From: Tetraselmis striata
Lineage: Eukaryota; Chlorophyta; Chlorodendrophyceae; Chlorodendrales; Chlorodendraceae
Assembly: GCA_006384855.1 (NCBI GenBank)
Contig: VCJN01003151.1
Span: forward strand, 310,001-374,000
Direction of reading: 5' to 3'
DNA length: 64,000 bases
This document shows positions 10,796-23,600 of this stretch, one piece after another. A program made the position numbers and the translations under genes. Under the pieces are notes generated by a model. It saw nothing but the letters and a program-made list of their open reading frames with translations. It had not been told where the DNA came from and did no database searches. The stretch's first letter is position 1. Every line of letters starts with the position of its first letter.

Positions 10796-12229
10796 CAACC
10801 AACACACCCGAGGCCGCCCGCTCGTGGGAACCAGGTCGGCCCATAGCTAGATATCGAAATCGACATCGACATACAATGTGCAAACATGCTGCTCGCCACC
10901 GCCCAGCAAGGCACATTGTGACCCTGGTTGTAGCCCAACATTCGTTAGGGCTTTGTTCATGGTCGCTTTGAAAACCGCCGAGGCCGGATGTCTCACGGCC
11001 CGATCGTATAAGGCCGGTGGTTAGGCCCATTGCATGCATGCCTATGAAGGCCAAGTTAGTACCCCCCCCCTACCCACCCGTAAATTGGAACTGAATTTGG
11101 TTACAACATGCTTGTCTGCTCAGACTGTCCTCCGCTCGGACTGAGTTGCCCTAAGGGCCTGCCGTCTCTATCCGCTATGGGAAACGTATTGTGTACTTAC
11201 AGCTCAAGCTACCTGCCTTCCTCTTCTGCTTCCAAGCCCGACCTCACCCATAACCTAGCCCAATGCATCCCGGTGTGCCTCGGGGCCTAAAGGCCTCATA
11301 CATCCCCGTCCGCCTACGCCCCAGCATTAATGTTGCTATGGTGGGCCTGACATCCGTTGTTGTAGCTATATGACCCCTACCCGGCCACGTACAAGGTATG
11401 TGCCGCCTGGGCAGGGCAGGTGCTACTTTCATGCTGTTGCCCGGGCCAGTTCAGGAATGGTTTTCCCGGGGCATGTATCCCCCCCCCCTCCCCCCCCGGC
11501 CCCCAACAGCCTTCCCCACTATCCTCCTACGGCTTGCCAGTGTAGGCCGACTAAACACAGAAAAAATGTGTTCAAGTTCTTGTGTATTTATTGATGGAAT
11601 CAGTATATGTATTCATTGTGTATGTATGTATATGATATAATCCAGGGAAGCGTTGATTTTTCGGCGGTGAGCTTTATTGCCGTACGGGTACCCGTATATA
11701 GTGCAGCGGATCAGGCCTATAGATAGCCCATAGGCTATAGGTGCATGACTAAAGCGCTTATCTACTGACATGTACTACTAAGTACTATAATCCATCCACC
11801 CGCCCACTTGCCCGCCCACGGTCCTTAATTACACAACCGTCCGATTACGATCTCACGGTTGGGAGGATATGAGTACTGGTACTCACTACTCGCTGCTGGT
11901 AATGGAAAAAAAACTCAGGTACTTCAAAGCGCTGGCAATGCAATTGATGGAACTGCAGGCCAGTGATATAGCACCCGTTCTCTTAAAAATTCTGAAAAAT
12001 CGACGCATCTCTGATTCAACTGTCAAGTTACTTCATATAGAATAGTTGGGGACGAGGTCACGATATATATACCCCGCACAGCGCGCAGTCCTGTACATAT
12101 CGATACACCTCTCCACATAGGTTCCAGCAGGCCCCTTTTTGCCGAATCTGACTTTACGAATAGTACAGCGCAGCTGAATATCATATGAATATATAGGTAC
12201 CTGAATCTGGAATGTGGCGCATGCATTTA
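10796..12229. other. Intergenic, no gene seen
   Basis: Only short frames of random composition. Features are C-rich runs near 11,480-11,500 and AT-rich sequence from 11,550 onward. No terminator or promoter signal could be assigned. Confidence 0.45.
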
Positions 12230-13765
12230 TGTTCAGCCTTTGTCACTATATGTCTTAATCAAGCCGTATGGCCCATCCAGCAGCACACCATCAAGCGCTC
12301 TAGAGTTCCATTGTGCCAAATCGTTGCCAATGTGCAGCATGATGAGGTACACGAAGGAAACTCTTGTGGTGTTGCCGTCGATGAATTTAGAGCATCGCTG
12401 ACAGGCAGCAACAGGTTCACAACGCACTGCATGTCCTCCCACGACATCCACGACATCCAGGAACAACTCCCGGTTTGCCATAGCGCTGCCATCCTTGTTT
12501 TGTGAAACGTCCTCCCAAGAGGCGCCGTCAACCACGTTGCGTAGGTGCCGTTGGTTGTTCAGGACACTCTGCATCATGAGGCATGCATTCCCAAACCTGG
12601 TATCTGGGAATGTCCGCAGGCCAACGCCCTGTGGCCCTTTGATCCGCAGGAACAACGGGCGCACGCGGTCATGTTGAACAATGAAGAGCACAATCATCTT
12701 AGCAGTGTCCACAATCTCGTCCAACAATTTGGTGAAGTCCTCGCACAACAAGTCCAGAGCGTGTGCCACACATCCGATACAGAGCAAGGTGGGAAACAGT
12801 CCCCCAAGAGCCGTGAGGGTATTCCGCATGTATCCAACTTTGTCCGCCATGACGCTGGCCAATCTGTGATAGGGCGAGTTTCAAGCTGAGCCTTAAACAA
12901 AGGAACGTACTCTTTCACATCCTCACAACCTAAGCCTACCAGATGGGAGTCCTTGAAGGCCAACCACGATTGAAGTTGCTCAGTGAAGTTCACTACCTTG
13001 TTGCCTGCCTCGGCCTCGAAGCCGTCACTGGCCAGGGTATACGACGACGTAGTTGCAGTGTTGTTGAACGACTTGGCCAGCCGCTCTTTGATTTGAGCAC
13101 ACAGGTCGTCCAAGCCCTTGGTGCTGAACCACGATCTTGACATCGGCCAGTCGTCGACAACAAACCCGGGCTGAAGAACGCCTAGAAGAGCAATGAAGTA
13201 TGCACTCTGCACAATGAATGGCATAGGGCAGTTGACAGCCCACAATGCACTTGGTGATGGCCATATTGATCTCTGCAGCTTGCTGTCCAGTCACTGAGTC
13301 CACGAGCTGCAGCATAGGCCCTTTACGGGCAGCCTGCTGGCCGGCTGGCTGGCACGCTGGCTGCGCAACATGCTGAGACATGTTGACTGGGGCTGCACAG
13401 TTGCCGCCACCATGGTTGCCAACTTGCGCTGACTCAGAGACCAGGGGGTGCATGACCACGCTCTGAGTTTTGCGGCCCCCGCAACCTCTGCAATGCCGTT
13501 GAAATGAGCTTGAAGTTGCGTTGTTGAGCTCTGGTGTCTTGTCCTACATGTTGCAAAATATATATTCAAGTACTTGGTACTTGCATGTACATATACAGTT
13601 ATTGTGCGCATGAAGCATGGCAAACGAAATCAAGTTCACGGCTTACCTCAGGCCGCTCGGTAAACTTCAAAAAATGTTCCAGCATCTTGATCGTGGGCAG
13701 GTTTCCCTTCTGGGCTTTCAGCTAGTGGCAGCAAAAGCTACACTCAAAGGCCTTTATCGGCGGAC
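12230..13765 (-). pseudogene. hAT-type transposase (BED finger + DUF659-like), decayed
   Basis: Reading on the minus strand, a BED-type zinc finger (ECSFCCH then LKAQKGNLPTIKMLEHFLKF) lies at about 13,650-13,765, followed by a donor-like GAG-gtaag. Further down come INMAITKCIVG, PMPFIVQSAYFIALLGVL, TLASDGFEAEAGNKVVNF and GCVAHALDLLCEDF. They continue with IVQHDRVRPLF and TFPDTRFGNACLMMQSVL, the block order of hAT transposases with a DUF659 region. Frames change near 13,235 and near 12,890. TAG at 13,722-13,724 sits in the BED finger where Gln would fit. No C-terminal dimerisation block or terminal repeats were found. The copy is not functional as read. Confidence 0.7.
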
Positions 13766-14907
13766 ATCGAATGTCTAGCTGTGTCACCGTTGATGAAGCT
13801 CTCATTGACAGACGTCTCGCGGCCTAGAAACCGAGCGAGAACGGAACAGGGAAACAGGCGAGAAGGGCATACCTGGCGCGGCGGGAAGAGATGACCCTGC
13901 ACCTTGCGCGAGCGAGCTCCTAGACGCGTCCATACTACGCACTAGCTAGCTCGGAAAACAAGGGGCAGCGCTTGTGAGGTGAGTAGGCGACAGCGTGAGC
14001 TATGAGGTATGAGGTAGGCTGCCGAGTGTAGCAGCCGCGTGATCATCGGCTGTTCGCCGAGACTATGTGTAAAGCAGCCGCGCCAATGCGGGGCGATGTT
14101 GCGGTTGCGGGGCGGGAGCGAGCGACGCGCCCTAGAAATGAAGTCCGGAATGTCGAAAGAACGGAGGCCGAATCGTCGAATCATTCTGAATCGTACTGCT
14201 AGAATTATCCTCATTTGAAACATTCGGAATCATTCCCTTAGCGCAGGTAAATCCTTACCGCAGACTGCCAAAGACTAATCCTGATGTGTGCTTGCGGCAG
14301 GGGCCACTACTTCGAGCAAACACTGAAATGTAATAATGTATACCTTACATCAGGGCGTTCACAAAAGCGCACTACAACAGAACTATTAACAGCAACTGTG
14401 AAAGGTTGCCAGCAAAACAGAGACATAAGCCTGAAACCAAGGTCGAGCAGGAGGACAGGCGGGAGCCACACGTAATAATGTGGTTAGCGACTACATCTCA
14501 AATTCTCGATTGAGTGCGGCCCAGCCCCTCCAAAAAACATATCAGCACTGCGCGCGCCTGCTGCGCTGCTGCGCTGCGCCGATGGCGACGACGACGAAGA
14601 GCGACGCTATAGCTACTAAGGATTAGGCGGTCTCTAGCTGGCAGCTCTCTAGCAGCGCTCTGATCGCAGGGACTGGCAGGTAGTGACCGAATCCTTGTCT
14701 CATACCTCTCACTGCTGCTCTGCGCTTTCTTATTGCGCGATTATCGTCCTGCGAAACCCAGCGCAGCAGTCGGCGAACTGTAGTCGTATCAACAGCGGAA
14801 CGAGGACCAAGCCTCTAGCGCGAGCCTAAAGAATCGCGTTTGCCCCTTCTGAGACGCGCTGACGAGTTGGGCTCGTTGCTGTAGAGGAGCTTGCCGAAGC
14901 GCCCGCC
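13766..14907. other. Intergenic / promoter-proximal region, no gene seen
   Basis: No supported frame. The region lies upstream of the ClpF-like gene at 14,908 and must hold its promoter and 5' UTR, but no motif could be assigned with confidence. Confidence 0.4.
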
Positions 14908-16420
14908 ATGGAGGTCGGCGCCGTAGTGAGCAGGGAGGCCACGCCCGCGCTCCTCGCTCCTCGGGCTTCCCTCAGCGCACTTCGCCTTCACCGGCGACCC
15001 GCGTCGACACACTCACGCCCCCCGCCACCGCGGGCTCGGGCGCACGCGCCACGCCCACCCCCGCGTGCCATATCACCCAGTAAGAGGAGCTTGCGCCAGG
15101 GTCGCTGCTTTGGTTGGCGGAGCGCTGCCAGCGGCCGGAGTGCGGCATCGACGGCGGCCCTGCTGGACGACATTCAGGTGAGGGCGGCGGCGGTCAGAGT
15201 CCCTGTGGGACCTCTCGTTCGATGCGCCGACTCCCCGACCTGCCCCACGCCTCCACCCTTAATCCCCTCCGCAGCCCTTCGCTCCGCGTTTTCTAGCACG
15301 GAAAAGGCGAGACAGCGCCACCTACCCGGCCTTTGTAGGCCGCCATTCAATTGCGGACGAAGGCCTCACAATGTCGAAAGCTCCGTTTCACTCAGCGAAA
15401 ACACCGCAAAAACATAAACAAAACACCGCGGGACACTCCAGAACAAAATGTTCTCCACACGATGTCATTGCTCCCTCCGTTACACCTCGCTTTATGTGGT
15501 CGGAGGGGGCACAGGAGAGGTCGCGGAGTGCGCTTCCTGTCTTGTCCTCCGACCCATGACCCCCCCCCCCCCCCCCCCCCCCTTTCTTGCCCGTCGGCCT
15601 CCATCAGGGCGACTGGGAGGATGACGTGGGCAACGCGATCCGCGTGACGGGCGACCAGGCGCGCTTCAGCGACGGGTCGGGCTCGTGGGCCATCCAGTCC
15701 CGGGAGGAGGACGGGGTGCTGCAGCTCCGGGGCGCAGAGCTCGTGGGTGTGGACCTCGGGAGCGAGCCGCGGTGGCGGTTCCCCAATGGCGTGGAGCGCA
15801 CCTGGGCCAGGCCGCGCCCCGTCTTCTCCGCCGCGGACGGGTCCGCCTGGTCGGCCTCCTTCCATGCCTACAAAGCCACCCGCCTGCAGCTCCGGCGGCG
15901 CCTCTGGTCCAGCGTCGCCTCTGAGGACTTTGGCGCGGCGGCCGAGCTGCAGCAGAGCTGGCAGTCCGGGGCGCCCTTCCCGGAGGGCTGCGCGGCGGAG
16001 GAGGCGGCGAGGTTGGCCGCGGGGCGGTGGCTCGTGCCCGGGGTGCCCTGCCTGCACCGCCGCTACGGCTACCGCTGCGTTGTGATCGGCTGCGAGCCCT
16101 GGTGCCGGGCGCCCACGTCATGGCGGCAGATGATGGGGGTGGCCACGCTGCCGCGCGGGGAGACGCAGCCGTTCTACCACTGCATCGTGGACGAGCGCGA
16201 CCGCCCCGGGTCGCAGGTCACCTTTGTGGGGGAGGAGAACCTGGATCCCAACGGCGCGGCCTTCCCGCTCGAGAGCCGCCTCGTGGGGCCCCTGTTGGTG
16301 CAGTGCGACGAGCTCCGGGGCTACCTGCCTTCCCCGAGGCTCGAGGCAGTGCTGCGGGATCAGACGGCGGAGACAACCCTCGACTTCAGCATCATGTCGG
16401 ATATATCGGATACCCCCTGA
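14908..16420 (+). CDS. ClpF-like plastid protein (UVR motif + YccV/HspQ domain)
   Basis: Exon 1 is 14,908-15,177 (ATG; CAG|GTGAGG donor) and exon 2 is 15,608-16,420 (CATCAG acceptor), joined in phase 0 to give 360 residues ending in TGA. The first ~85 residues are rich in Ala, Arg, Ser and Pro with hardly any acids, like a plastid transit peptide. Next is a small domain beginning GDWEDDVGNAIRVTGDQARF. A UVR motif follows (~176-206, SEDFGAAAELQQS). Last is a YccV/HspQ-type domain (~241-330: RYGYRCVVIGCEPWC, QPFYHCIVDE, FVGEENLDPNG). UVR plus YccV in this order is the arrangement of plant ClpF, which pairs with ClpS1 to deliver substrates to the stromal Clp protease. That role is inferred from family. 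The intron's pyrimidine tract is a ~22-25-nt C run. Confidence 0.75.
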
Positions 16421-18241
16421 TGAACATCTAGAACGCACCGCGGCTTGTCCTCCGCAGGGATGGTCACAGCGCGGCCCTAATGCAGTGGCGCAGTGGCGGC
16501 GCAAACTCCTCCAAGATTTCAAAATCCAGCACCACGCCCACACCGGCAAACCTCAAGGGGAACACAGCGCCAAACACACCCGGAAGCGCAAGCCGCCGGG
16601 ATAATCTCACCGACAAAGTGCCACGTAGTTAGACACCCTCCCCCACCCCCCAGTGGGCCGGGGGACAGGGGCTGCGAGGGTGACACCACTCTCTCTCTTA
16701 GGACTATCTGTAGGGACCAAGCCTTCGAAGGACTGCATGACACGGGCTCAGCCGCCCCTATGCGGGGTCGCATGCAATCGTGCCATTGGGCAACAGCTAG
16801 TCTGCGGCGCTGCCCGGGATCCACTACGGCGTTCACATTCATTTGCGATGGCGCTTCAAACCTTGAGGGCGTAAGACAAGGCACGGCGCAACCTACGGCT
16901 GCTTGCAAGGGCTGCGGGAATCAAACCGAACAGCCGTGCTTCGCTGCGACCCCCGGGGCTCTCGAGTCCCGGGCGCGCTGCACGTCCCGCCACAGCCTGG
17001 CACGGTGGCGGGGCTCAGGGGACCGCCCTCTGGACGACGGCTGTCGCGCGTCGGGCGATCTGGGCCGTCATGTTCACCGGACTGGCGGAGCATCTCGCAA
17101 GTGCCACACCCACCATCTTCCCAACGCCCTGGCACGGGAAAGGAGGCTGTAAGCACGGGCGGCATGTGCGACCACCGGCGTGTGCGAATTGTAGGGGTCA
17201 CCTCGTATGGGTGACACACAATTCAAAATGTCAATTATGGCCATATTCTCACAACTTCAGTCCTGTTATTTTTTCGAAGCTACGCATGCCAACATGGCTC
17301 ACGGCCCGGCTGGACGAACCAGCACGGGGTCGGTTGCTGTCGCATTGCCCGCAACGTGCAGCCCTCTGATGGCCGAGTAGTTGTGTTCGAAGGTGCGGTT
17401 GCTGTCGGAGAGCGGCTTCATGTGTGGCGGCAGCGTATGATGTGCCGGGGACGCTCGGGACGCAATCCACGCCGCGGCGGTGTCCGTGGTCAAGGTGTCC
17501 TCTATTTTTTTTTAATTACACCGTATCATCAAAAGAGTGGCAGCGAATGGGGGCGCCGGAATACACACACACCAGGCTGTGTCTGGGTGCGTCCTCCTCA
17601 TCACCTGGCGCCCCTCGCTTAACCCTAAAAGCCAAACCCTAACTATAAAGGCTAAACCCTGAACCCTAAAAGCCCCATGATCACCGCCCTTGTCACCCCC
17701 TTGGATGTATGTCCTTGTATAGCGCATGGCGGTACGAGACATACCATGTTGACCCTGTGAAGCAGCCTCTACTACTACGCCCCTGATGAGTATGTGATGG
17801 CCGATCGATGCTGCGCGCTGATGCTGGAAGTGATGCGGCGGAGGATGCCGATACACTACTGTGCCACACATATATGTGGTACGTACTGTATTCTAGGTGC
17901 TCTGTTGCTAGTGTTGTTTGTACTACCACTAGTCCCTATGGTGCGCAAGTGAAGATGTAATACGGCTTTTATACCGCTGTACAGAAGAAACGGAATGTAC
18001 GTTGTACGTTGCTGGAAGTTCCGCTCGCTTGGGACGCAAACTGTGTCTAGGTAGCAGGGCCCAGGGCGCCATTCTGCAAGGTTGCGTTTCAGTCCGCATC
18101 CTTGCACAGTCTTTTGACCAACCCATCGTAAATGACGCATTTGGAATCAGCTTTGCAGGAGACATGAACAAAGTGTTGTGGAGCAACTTCCACATCAGTG
18201 CGGCAGCATTCTAACGTGATAATTACAAAGCCAAAGCACTT
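16421..18241. other. Intergenic, no gene seen apart from telomere-like repeat
   Basis: Open frames here have no domain signal. A short interstitial telomere-like tract lies at 17,617-17,680. The 16,430-17,160 part is compositionally ordinary GC-rich sequence. Confidence 0.4.
17617..17680. repeat. Interstitial degenerate telomere-like repeat (CCCTAAA type)
   Basis: Repeated AACCCTAAA / AAACCCTAA units with spacers (for example CCCTAAAAGCC occurring twice). The unit is that of plant and many green-algal telomeres. Genes on both sides make this interstitial rather than a chromosome end. Confidence 0.7.
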
Positions 18242-19348
18242 CTAGCTAGTACAATGTGGATACAGCTGCCGTACTCGTGGGATGGACAGTACATGCTTTA
18301 GGTTTGGAAGGTCGCTGTGGTGTTGTGAGGTGGTGACAATCGCCAACGCTTTGGTCAGTAGGTGCCGCTGACGCAGCAGGGGCTGCCACCTTCCTGTGCC
18401 GGCAGGAGCAACCCCCTGGCGCTGCCCCCCTTGGCGCTTCAGTGCCTCCGCCAGGCTGGCGAGCACCTCCCACGGGCGCTTCTCAGCGATGGCGGCCGTC
18501 AGCACCGGCCGGCCCGCCCGGTCCCGGAGCGTGCGCGGGTCGACGGAGCGCAGCTCCTCCGCCGGGGCGCCTCCCCCGGCCGGGAATCCGCCCTTGATCA
18601 TGATGGCCGCCAGCGCAAAGCGCCTCCGCTGCGCCCGCCGCATCCCTTCCAGCACATCCTGCTTCCCCGGGCTGAAGTAGAGCAGCATCCGGGCCGCCTC
18701 GTCCACCACCGCGCTGCTCTGGATATCCACGCCCCGCTCCTCCACCAGCCACGGCCAGCAGCTCCCCAACCAGCCCCCCGAGGCCAGTATTGACTAGCCG
18801 ATGGTGAGCTCCACCGAGTGGCGGTGGCGGTGCCTCTCCGCCGGAGGGGCGTCCGGTCGCGCCCCGCTCGCCTCCACCAGCAGCTTCAGCAGCCGCGGAG
18901 GGGTGCCGAGAGTGGCCGGCGCCGCGGACGCCTCATCGCCCACCTCGCCTTGCTCCTGGGACCGATTGATGTGCAACATGCCAAAGCGGCGCCAGTACAC
19001 CCCGCACAGCACCTCCTGGCACGACACCTCGAGCAACTCCAGGGCGGGCCGCGCCGTGGGCGCCCCCCGTGACCCAAGCACGCTGTCCGCGCAGCGGATC
19101 GCCAGGAGGTTGGCGAGGGAGGTGCCGTCAATGGCGGCCCCGCCCTCGTCTAGAGTATCCTCCTTCGACTCCCGCACGTCAGCCCGGCAGAGCTGGCAGT
19201 CCCACAGCTCGTGGCAGCTGCTGACGTTCGGCTCGCCAGGGGGAGCGGCGCTAATCGCCCTCCGCGCGGCCACGTGCCGCTGCCACGCTCCCTGCAACCG
19301 GGGAAGGGGGGGGCACGCGACACACACGCGGCATAAAGTTGGTTGCAT
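18242..19348 (-). pseudogene. Ankyrin-family-like protein, copy 1, one in-frame TAG
   Basis: On the minus strand one frame runs from 19,348 to 18,242, interrupted only by TAG at 18,794-18,796. It has a CxxC pair in ELWDCQLCRADV, the block SLANLLAIRCADSVLG, LLKLLVEASG, then ELTIG-TAG-SILASGGW, PWLVEERGVDIQ, RFALAAIMIKGGF and DPRTLRDRAGRPVLTAAIA. That last block has the spacing of an ankyrin-repeat helix pair (D-x-x-G-x-x-x-L-x-x-A). In the paralogue at 38.9-39.7 kb the aligned position of the TAG is CAG (ELTIRQVM), so the TAG replaces a Gln codon. Function unknown; ankyrin-type protein-binding role is likely. N-terminal exons were not identified. Confidence 0.55.
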
Positions 19349-20689
19349 TTGGTGGGGGCCGTTGGGGCGGTCAACGCGGGACGGGTGGGCGAGGACTCCA
19401 TGAGGACGCAGGCGGCCGGGGGTGTGTGGAGGACTACCCTATGGTGCTCGCGCGGCACTAAGAAAATGTGCACAAGAGGCTTTGGGGGGTCGCCAGGCAC
19501 ACTTTTCTAAATTTCGTGGTAACATCGCTGTATATACACATATACATGTATATGTATCTGTATCTGTATCTGCATATGAATCTGTATATATATATATATA
19601 CATACATATATATATATACCCGTCCAACTCTGGATACAGGTCGAGAAAGTGGTGAATTCCTTAGTGCCGCATGGGCACCCGTATATCATCATGCACAGGT
19701 AACATGCTTTATGACAATGATTCACCAAGTTGGATTGAAATCGAACTAGTACACTGCTACAATGGCGAGGGTGCGCGTTAGCCCCACACGTGGATCCACT
19801 CGTACACACAGCGTATGTAATCGGCATAGAGGCGTACTTTTCATGCTGACAGATCCACGGATCCGAAATCATTACGAGCTGCCCCTATGCAAAATGGGAA
19901 TAAGGATAAACCTGGAAAATTGAAAGGGTGAGCGGCGTATTTGAACTAAACGTGCCAATACCTATAATAATTCTTCATGTTTTTCATGTCATACAAGGAT
20001 CCCCTCATGAGCCGTCATCATCACAATGCTTCATACTTTATAGCAGATTTGGTACTTCAGCATTCCTTCATAAAATCAGGAAACTTGCTACACTAAGATA
20101 TAATAAACTTGGAAGGGCTACAAGTATTTCAGGTTCATGTCGCCAATATATGAAGTATATTGGATATGAACATTGACATATGATATGATATGATACTGTA
20201 TATGAATATATGAAGAAAAAATACATACGACATGAGACTTCGCATGTACATTGACTTCATTAAATGCATTTTTTGACACAAACTTTAACCACTTTGAACC
20301 CTTTAACTTTGAATGAAACCCTTATTAGCGTGTAAGTTTCCTAATTTTATGAAGGAAATGCTGAATAAGTGCCTTGCTACTCTTTAACCTATTATTGATG
20401 GTTTACTCAGTACGCTGTCGCTATTGCGATCAAGTCAGCGAGTGACACGTGTACCTTTCATCCAAATCAGAATTCATAAAACTATAGCTGATTGATCACG
20501 CCCATTAATCTACGAAAATCTTAGAAAACACTTGTCACTGAGTACAGGTAGTCACTGTAGTTGTATTGTATGTTTTGGGGTGCGGAATCGATGCAGCAAG
20601 AATCAACCATGTGATCGGCGGTCTACATTACTCTTTATGGTCCGACCATTCATGCCTCGGCAGGCGGGCGAGTAGTGTCCATTATATTA
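19349..20689. other. Intergenic, AT-rich, no gene seen
   Basis: Contains a TA/CA-rich microsatellite at 19,530-19,625 and AT-rich sequence to about 20,570. No frame has domain signal. Confidence 0.5.
19530..19625. repeat. TATATACA / GTATCT microsatellite
   Basis: Alternating purine-pyrimidine sequence with repeated TGTATCTGTATCTG and (TA)n blocks; simple-sequence DNA. Confidence 0.8.
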
Positions 20690-23600
20690 CCTTGGCCAGC
20701 CCCAGGTGACCATTCATGGCCGCCACGCCGGCAACGCGGAAGGAGGCGATGAGAGCGGCTCGGCCGTCATCACGGCGGTCCAGCAGCCACAGCGCCAGAT
20801 GAGCGAGGCCGCGCTTGGCGGAGTAGCACAGCGGCATGGTAGAGCTCGCACCGGGGTAGATGTCCTCGTCGAAGCGCGCCGTCATCCACCGCTCGGACGG
20901 GTCCGCAAACGTATTCTCGCCGTGCGTCCTCATAAAGGCGCACTGCCGGAGAGACTCCGGGATCCGAGACGCGCACGCCGACATCGCTTCCACCGCCGCG
21001 CGGGCCGCCTCCACGCTGCCGCCCTCCAACATGGCGCGGGAAAAGTCGTCGGCCTTGGCCGTGGCGAGCCTCTTATCTTGATCTCCAGTTGGCGGTCCGC
21101 CTCGTCAAAAACGTCCCGAAAAAGCCGCAGCTCCACAGAGCCCAGCACCCACTTGGACGCGGCCGCCGTCACCGCATCCCGGCTCGCAAAACTCGGGCCC
21201 GCGGGTATCGCAAAGTGCGCCCAGCGCTGCCAGTCCAGCTCCAGCCACATCCAGCGCAGCACGTCGGCGCGGCCGTGCCGGACGACCTGTTCGTCCACAA
21301 AGCGGCGCAGCACGTGGTCCCCCATGTTGGGCGCCGCCTGCTCCGCTCCGCTCCCAGGCTCACGCCGGAGACGTCATCGCCACCCTCCCGAGCGCGCACG
21401 ACGCCGGCAGCGTAGGCGGCCGCGGCGATCTCGCTCTGCCGGTAAATCTCCGTCCTCTGGTAGTCCTCCATGGCCCGCTCCATGCAGCGGTTCCGCTCCA
21501 GCTGCTAAACCACCTCCGCCAGCAGGCACCCCGACCGCAGCCGCTCCTCCAGCCCGCCGCCCAGCACCGCCTGCGCCACGTGCCACTCCGCGGCGCCGCG
21601 GACCGTCTCGTTGCCGAAAGCCAGGGCCATCCCTACCCAGGCGCCCCGCGGCGCCTCCTCTCCGCCGGCCGGGTCCGGGAGGCGCGCCTCCATGTCCAGC
21701 AGCCGGTCAAAGGCGGGCCCCTCGAGGCACACCTCCACGGCCGCCTCCAGCGGCCGCCGGCCTTGCTGATCCAGGCAGAGGAGCAGCGCCGGGGCCCGGC
21801 TAGCATGCTCCAGCAGCCAGAGCGCGCTGCCGGACGCCGTCTGCTCGCGCGCGGTGTGCAGTAGCGAGCGCCCCCCGAGCCGGCAGAACGGGTCCACTCC
21901 CGCCGCCACCAGGTTCTCGACAAGGCGCAGGGAGCTCATGACGACCGCCAACCCCAGCAGGACGGCCCCAGGGGGAGGCTAGGGCAGGGAGGCGGCAGCC
22001 CGGAGGGGAACAGCCAGGGCGCGGCGCCGGGCAGGTCGCCGCGCAGCTTCACCGTGACGTCGCTGTGGGCAAAGCGGGGAAACGGCGCCTGATGGACACA
22101 TGGGCGTGACAGTGGGGGGTTAGTAGGGACATCGCCCGGAGTGAGTAGGGGCGCCGCTTGATGGACCTTACCCAGCCTCCCAGTGCAGCATGGCGGCGGG
22201 AGGGTGGGAACGCAGGGGGGGACGATCAACAACGTGGCAGCCAGGGCCGAGGGCTGAGGCGCTCCCGCACTCACCACGCGGCGGCACAAGGGGCAGCTGA
22301 AGGCTCCAATGCCCGTCCCTCCGGTGGCTGCTGGAGATGACGGGAGGTGCTGGATGAGGCCGCGGGTGCGGCTGCGGCAGAGCGTGTGGCCGCACTGCAG
22401 GACGCAGCAGAGCGCGGGGATGCGCAGGGGTTCAATGCAGACGGGGCAGACGGCCTCGTCCTCCTCCTCCTCCTCGCCTCCCCTCCTCGCCAGCCCCGCT
22501 GTCCGCAAAGGGCGCTCGCGGGTCGATGACGTTCTGGCTGAGGAGCAACTCAAACACCTGCCAGGTGCCGGACTGCGTCCGGGTGGCTGCGGACAGTTGG
22601 TGTCAGCGTCCCATGATGGGAAGAGGGTGGGGGGGGGAGAGGGGGGAGAGGGGGGGGGGAATCAGTACAGAATTGAGGTCAGAGAGTCCCCGACCGCCCG
22701 CACTGTAGCCTTGGCTATTGCGCCGTCGTGTGCGGACTTGCCTGCACCAGGAGGTTGAGCCGCGGGACGGCGCGCTGGTTGAAGCGGTCGAGCTCCAGCG
22801 TGGCGGAGAGCGCCGCCCTTGGCCTCCAGGCCGTCCAGCAGCCGGAGCCGTTGCTTCATACTCTCCTCGATCTGGTACTCGCGGCTGTCGCCTGGCTCAT
22901 TCGCCAGCGCCTGCTTGGTGATCCTCACCGAGTCGGACACTGGCATGGGCCCGTCCGTATATCCGGCGAGCCAATGCCCAAGGTGCCCTCTCCACAGACT
23001 CATGTCCTCCGCCGTGTCCACCCTCCGCGCCTTTACCTCCCCCCCCGCCGCACGCGTGGTCCGAGAGGGAGTACACCAGGTCCCGCAGCTGGGCGGCCTC
23101 GAAATCGACGCCCCAGACGTCCAGGAGCCACTCCACCATGCTGGGCTGCGTCGCGTTGACGGCGCTCTTGATGGCCACAAACTCAGCCCACTTCTCCTGC
23201 GGACCCGCCGGCTCCCGCGTGCCGGCCTGGCGCTGCGCCTGGAACCTCCCCCATCATGGCCGAGCCTCCGCCCTGCGCCGGACCTCGCCCAGCTTGCACT
23301 CCCACGTTCGGGTCCGGCGACTGCTAAGGCTCAGCGGGTCCCGGACAGCCGTGTCGACATCGTAGAGGCCCATGACCCAGAGCAGCCTCTCCATGGCGCG
23401 CAGCATGCGCTTCAGCCGCCTGTGGACGTTCCTCCCGGCAGTGGAGTCCGACACCGCCTGCGTCGCCTCCCGGTAGGCCCGGCAGACCGCTGCGCCTTGC
23501 GCCGTATCCGTATCGAATATGGAGAGATCGTCCGCTACGTCGCTGCCGCACATGGCCTCCACCGCCTCCATGTACTGCTCGCGCACCGCCTGCAGCAGCG

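Noticed and set aside
17617-17680. Chromosome end
   Set aside because: The telomere-like tract is short, degenerate and flanked by genes on both sides.
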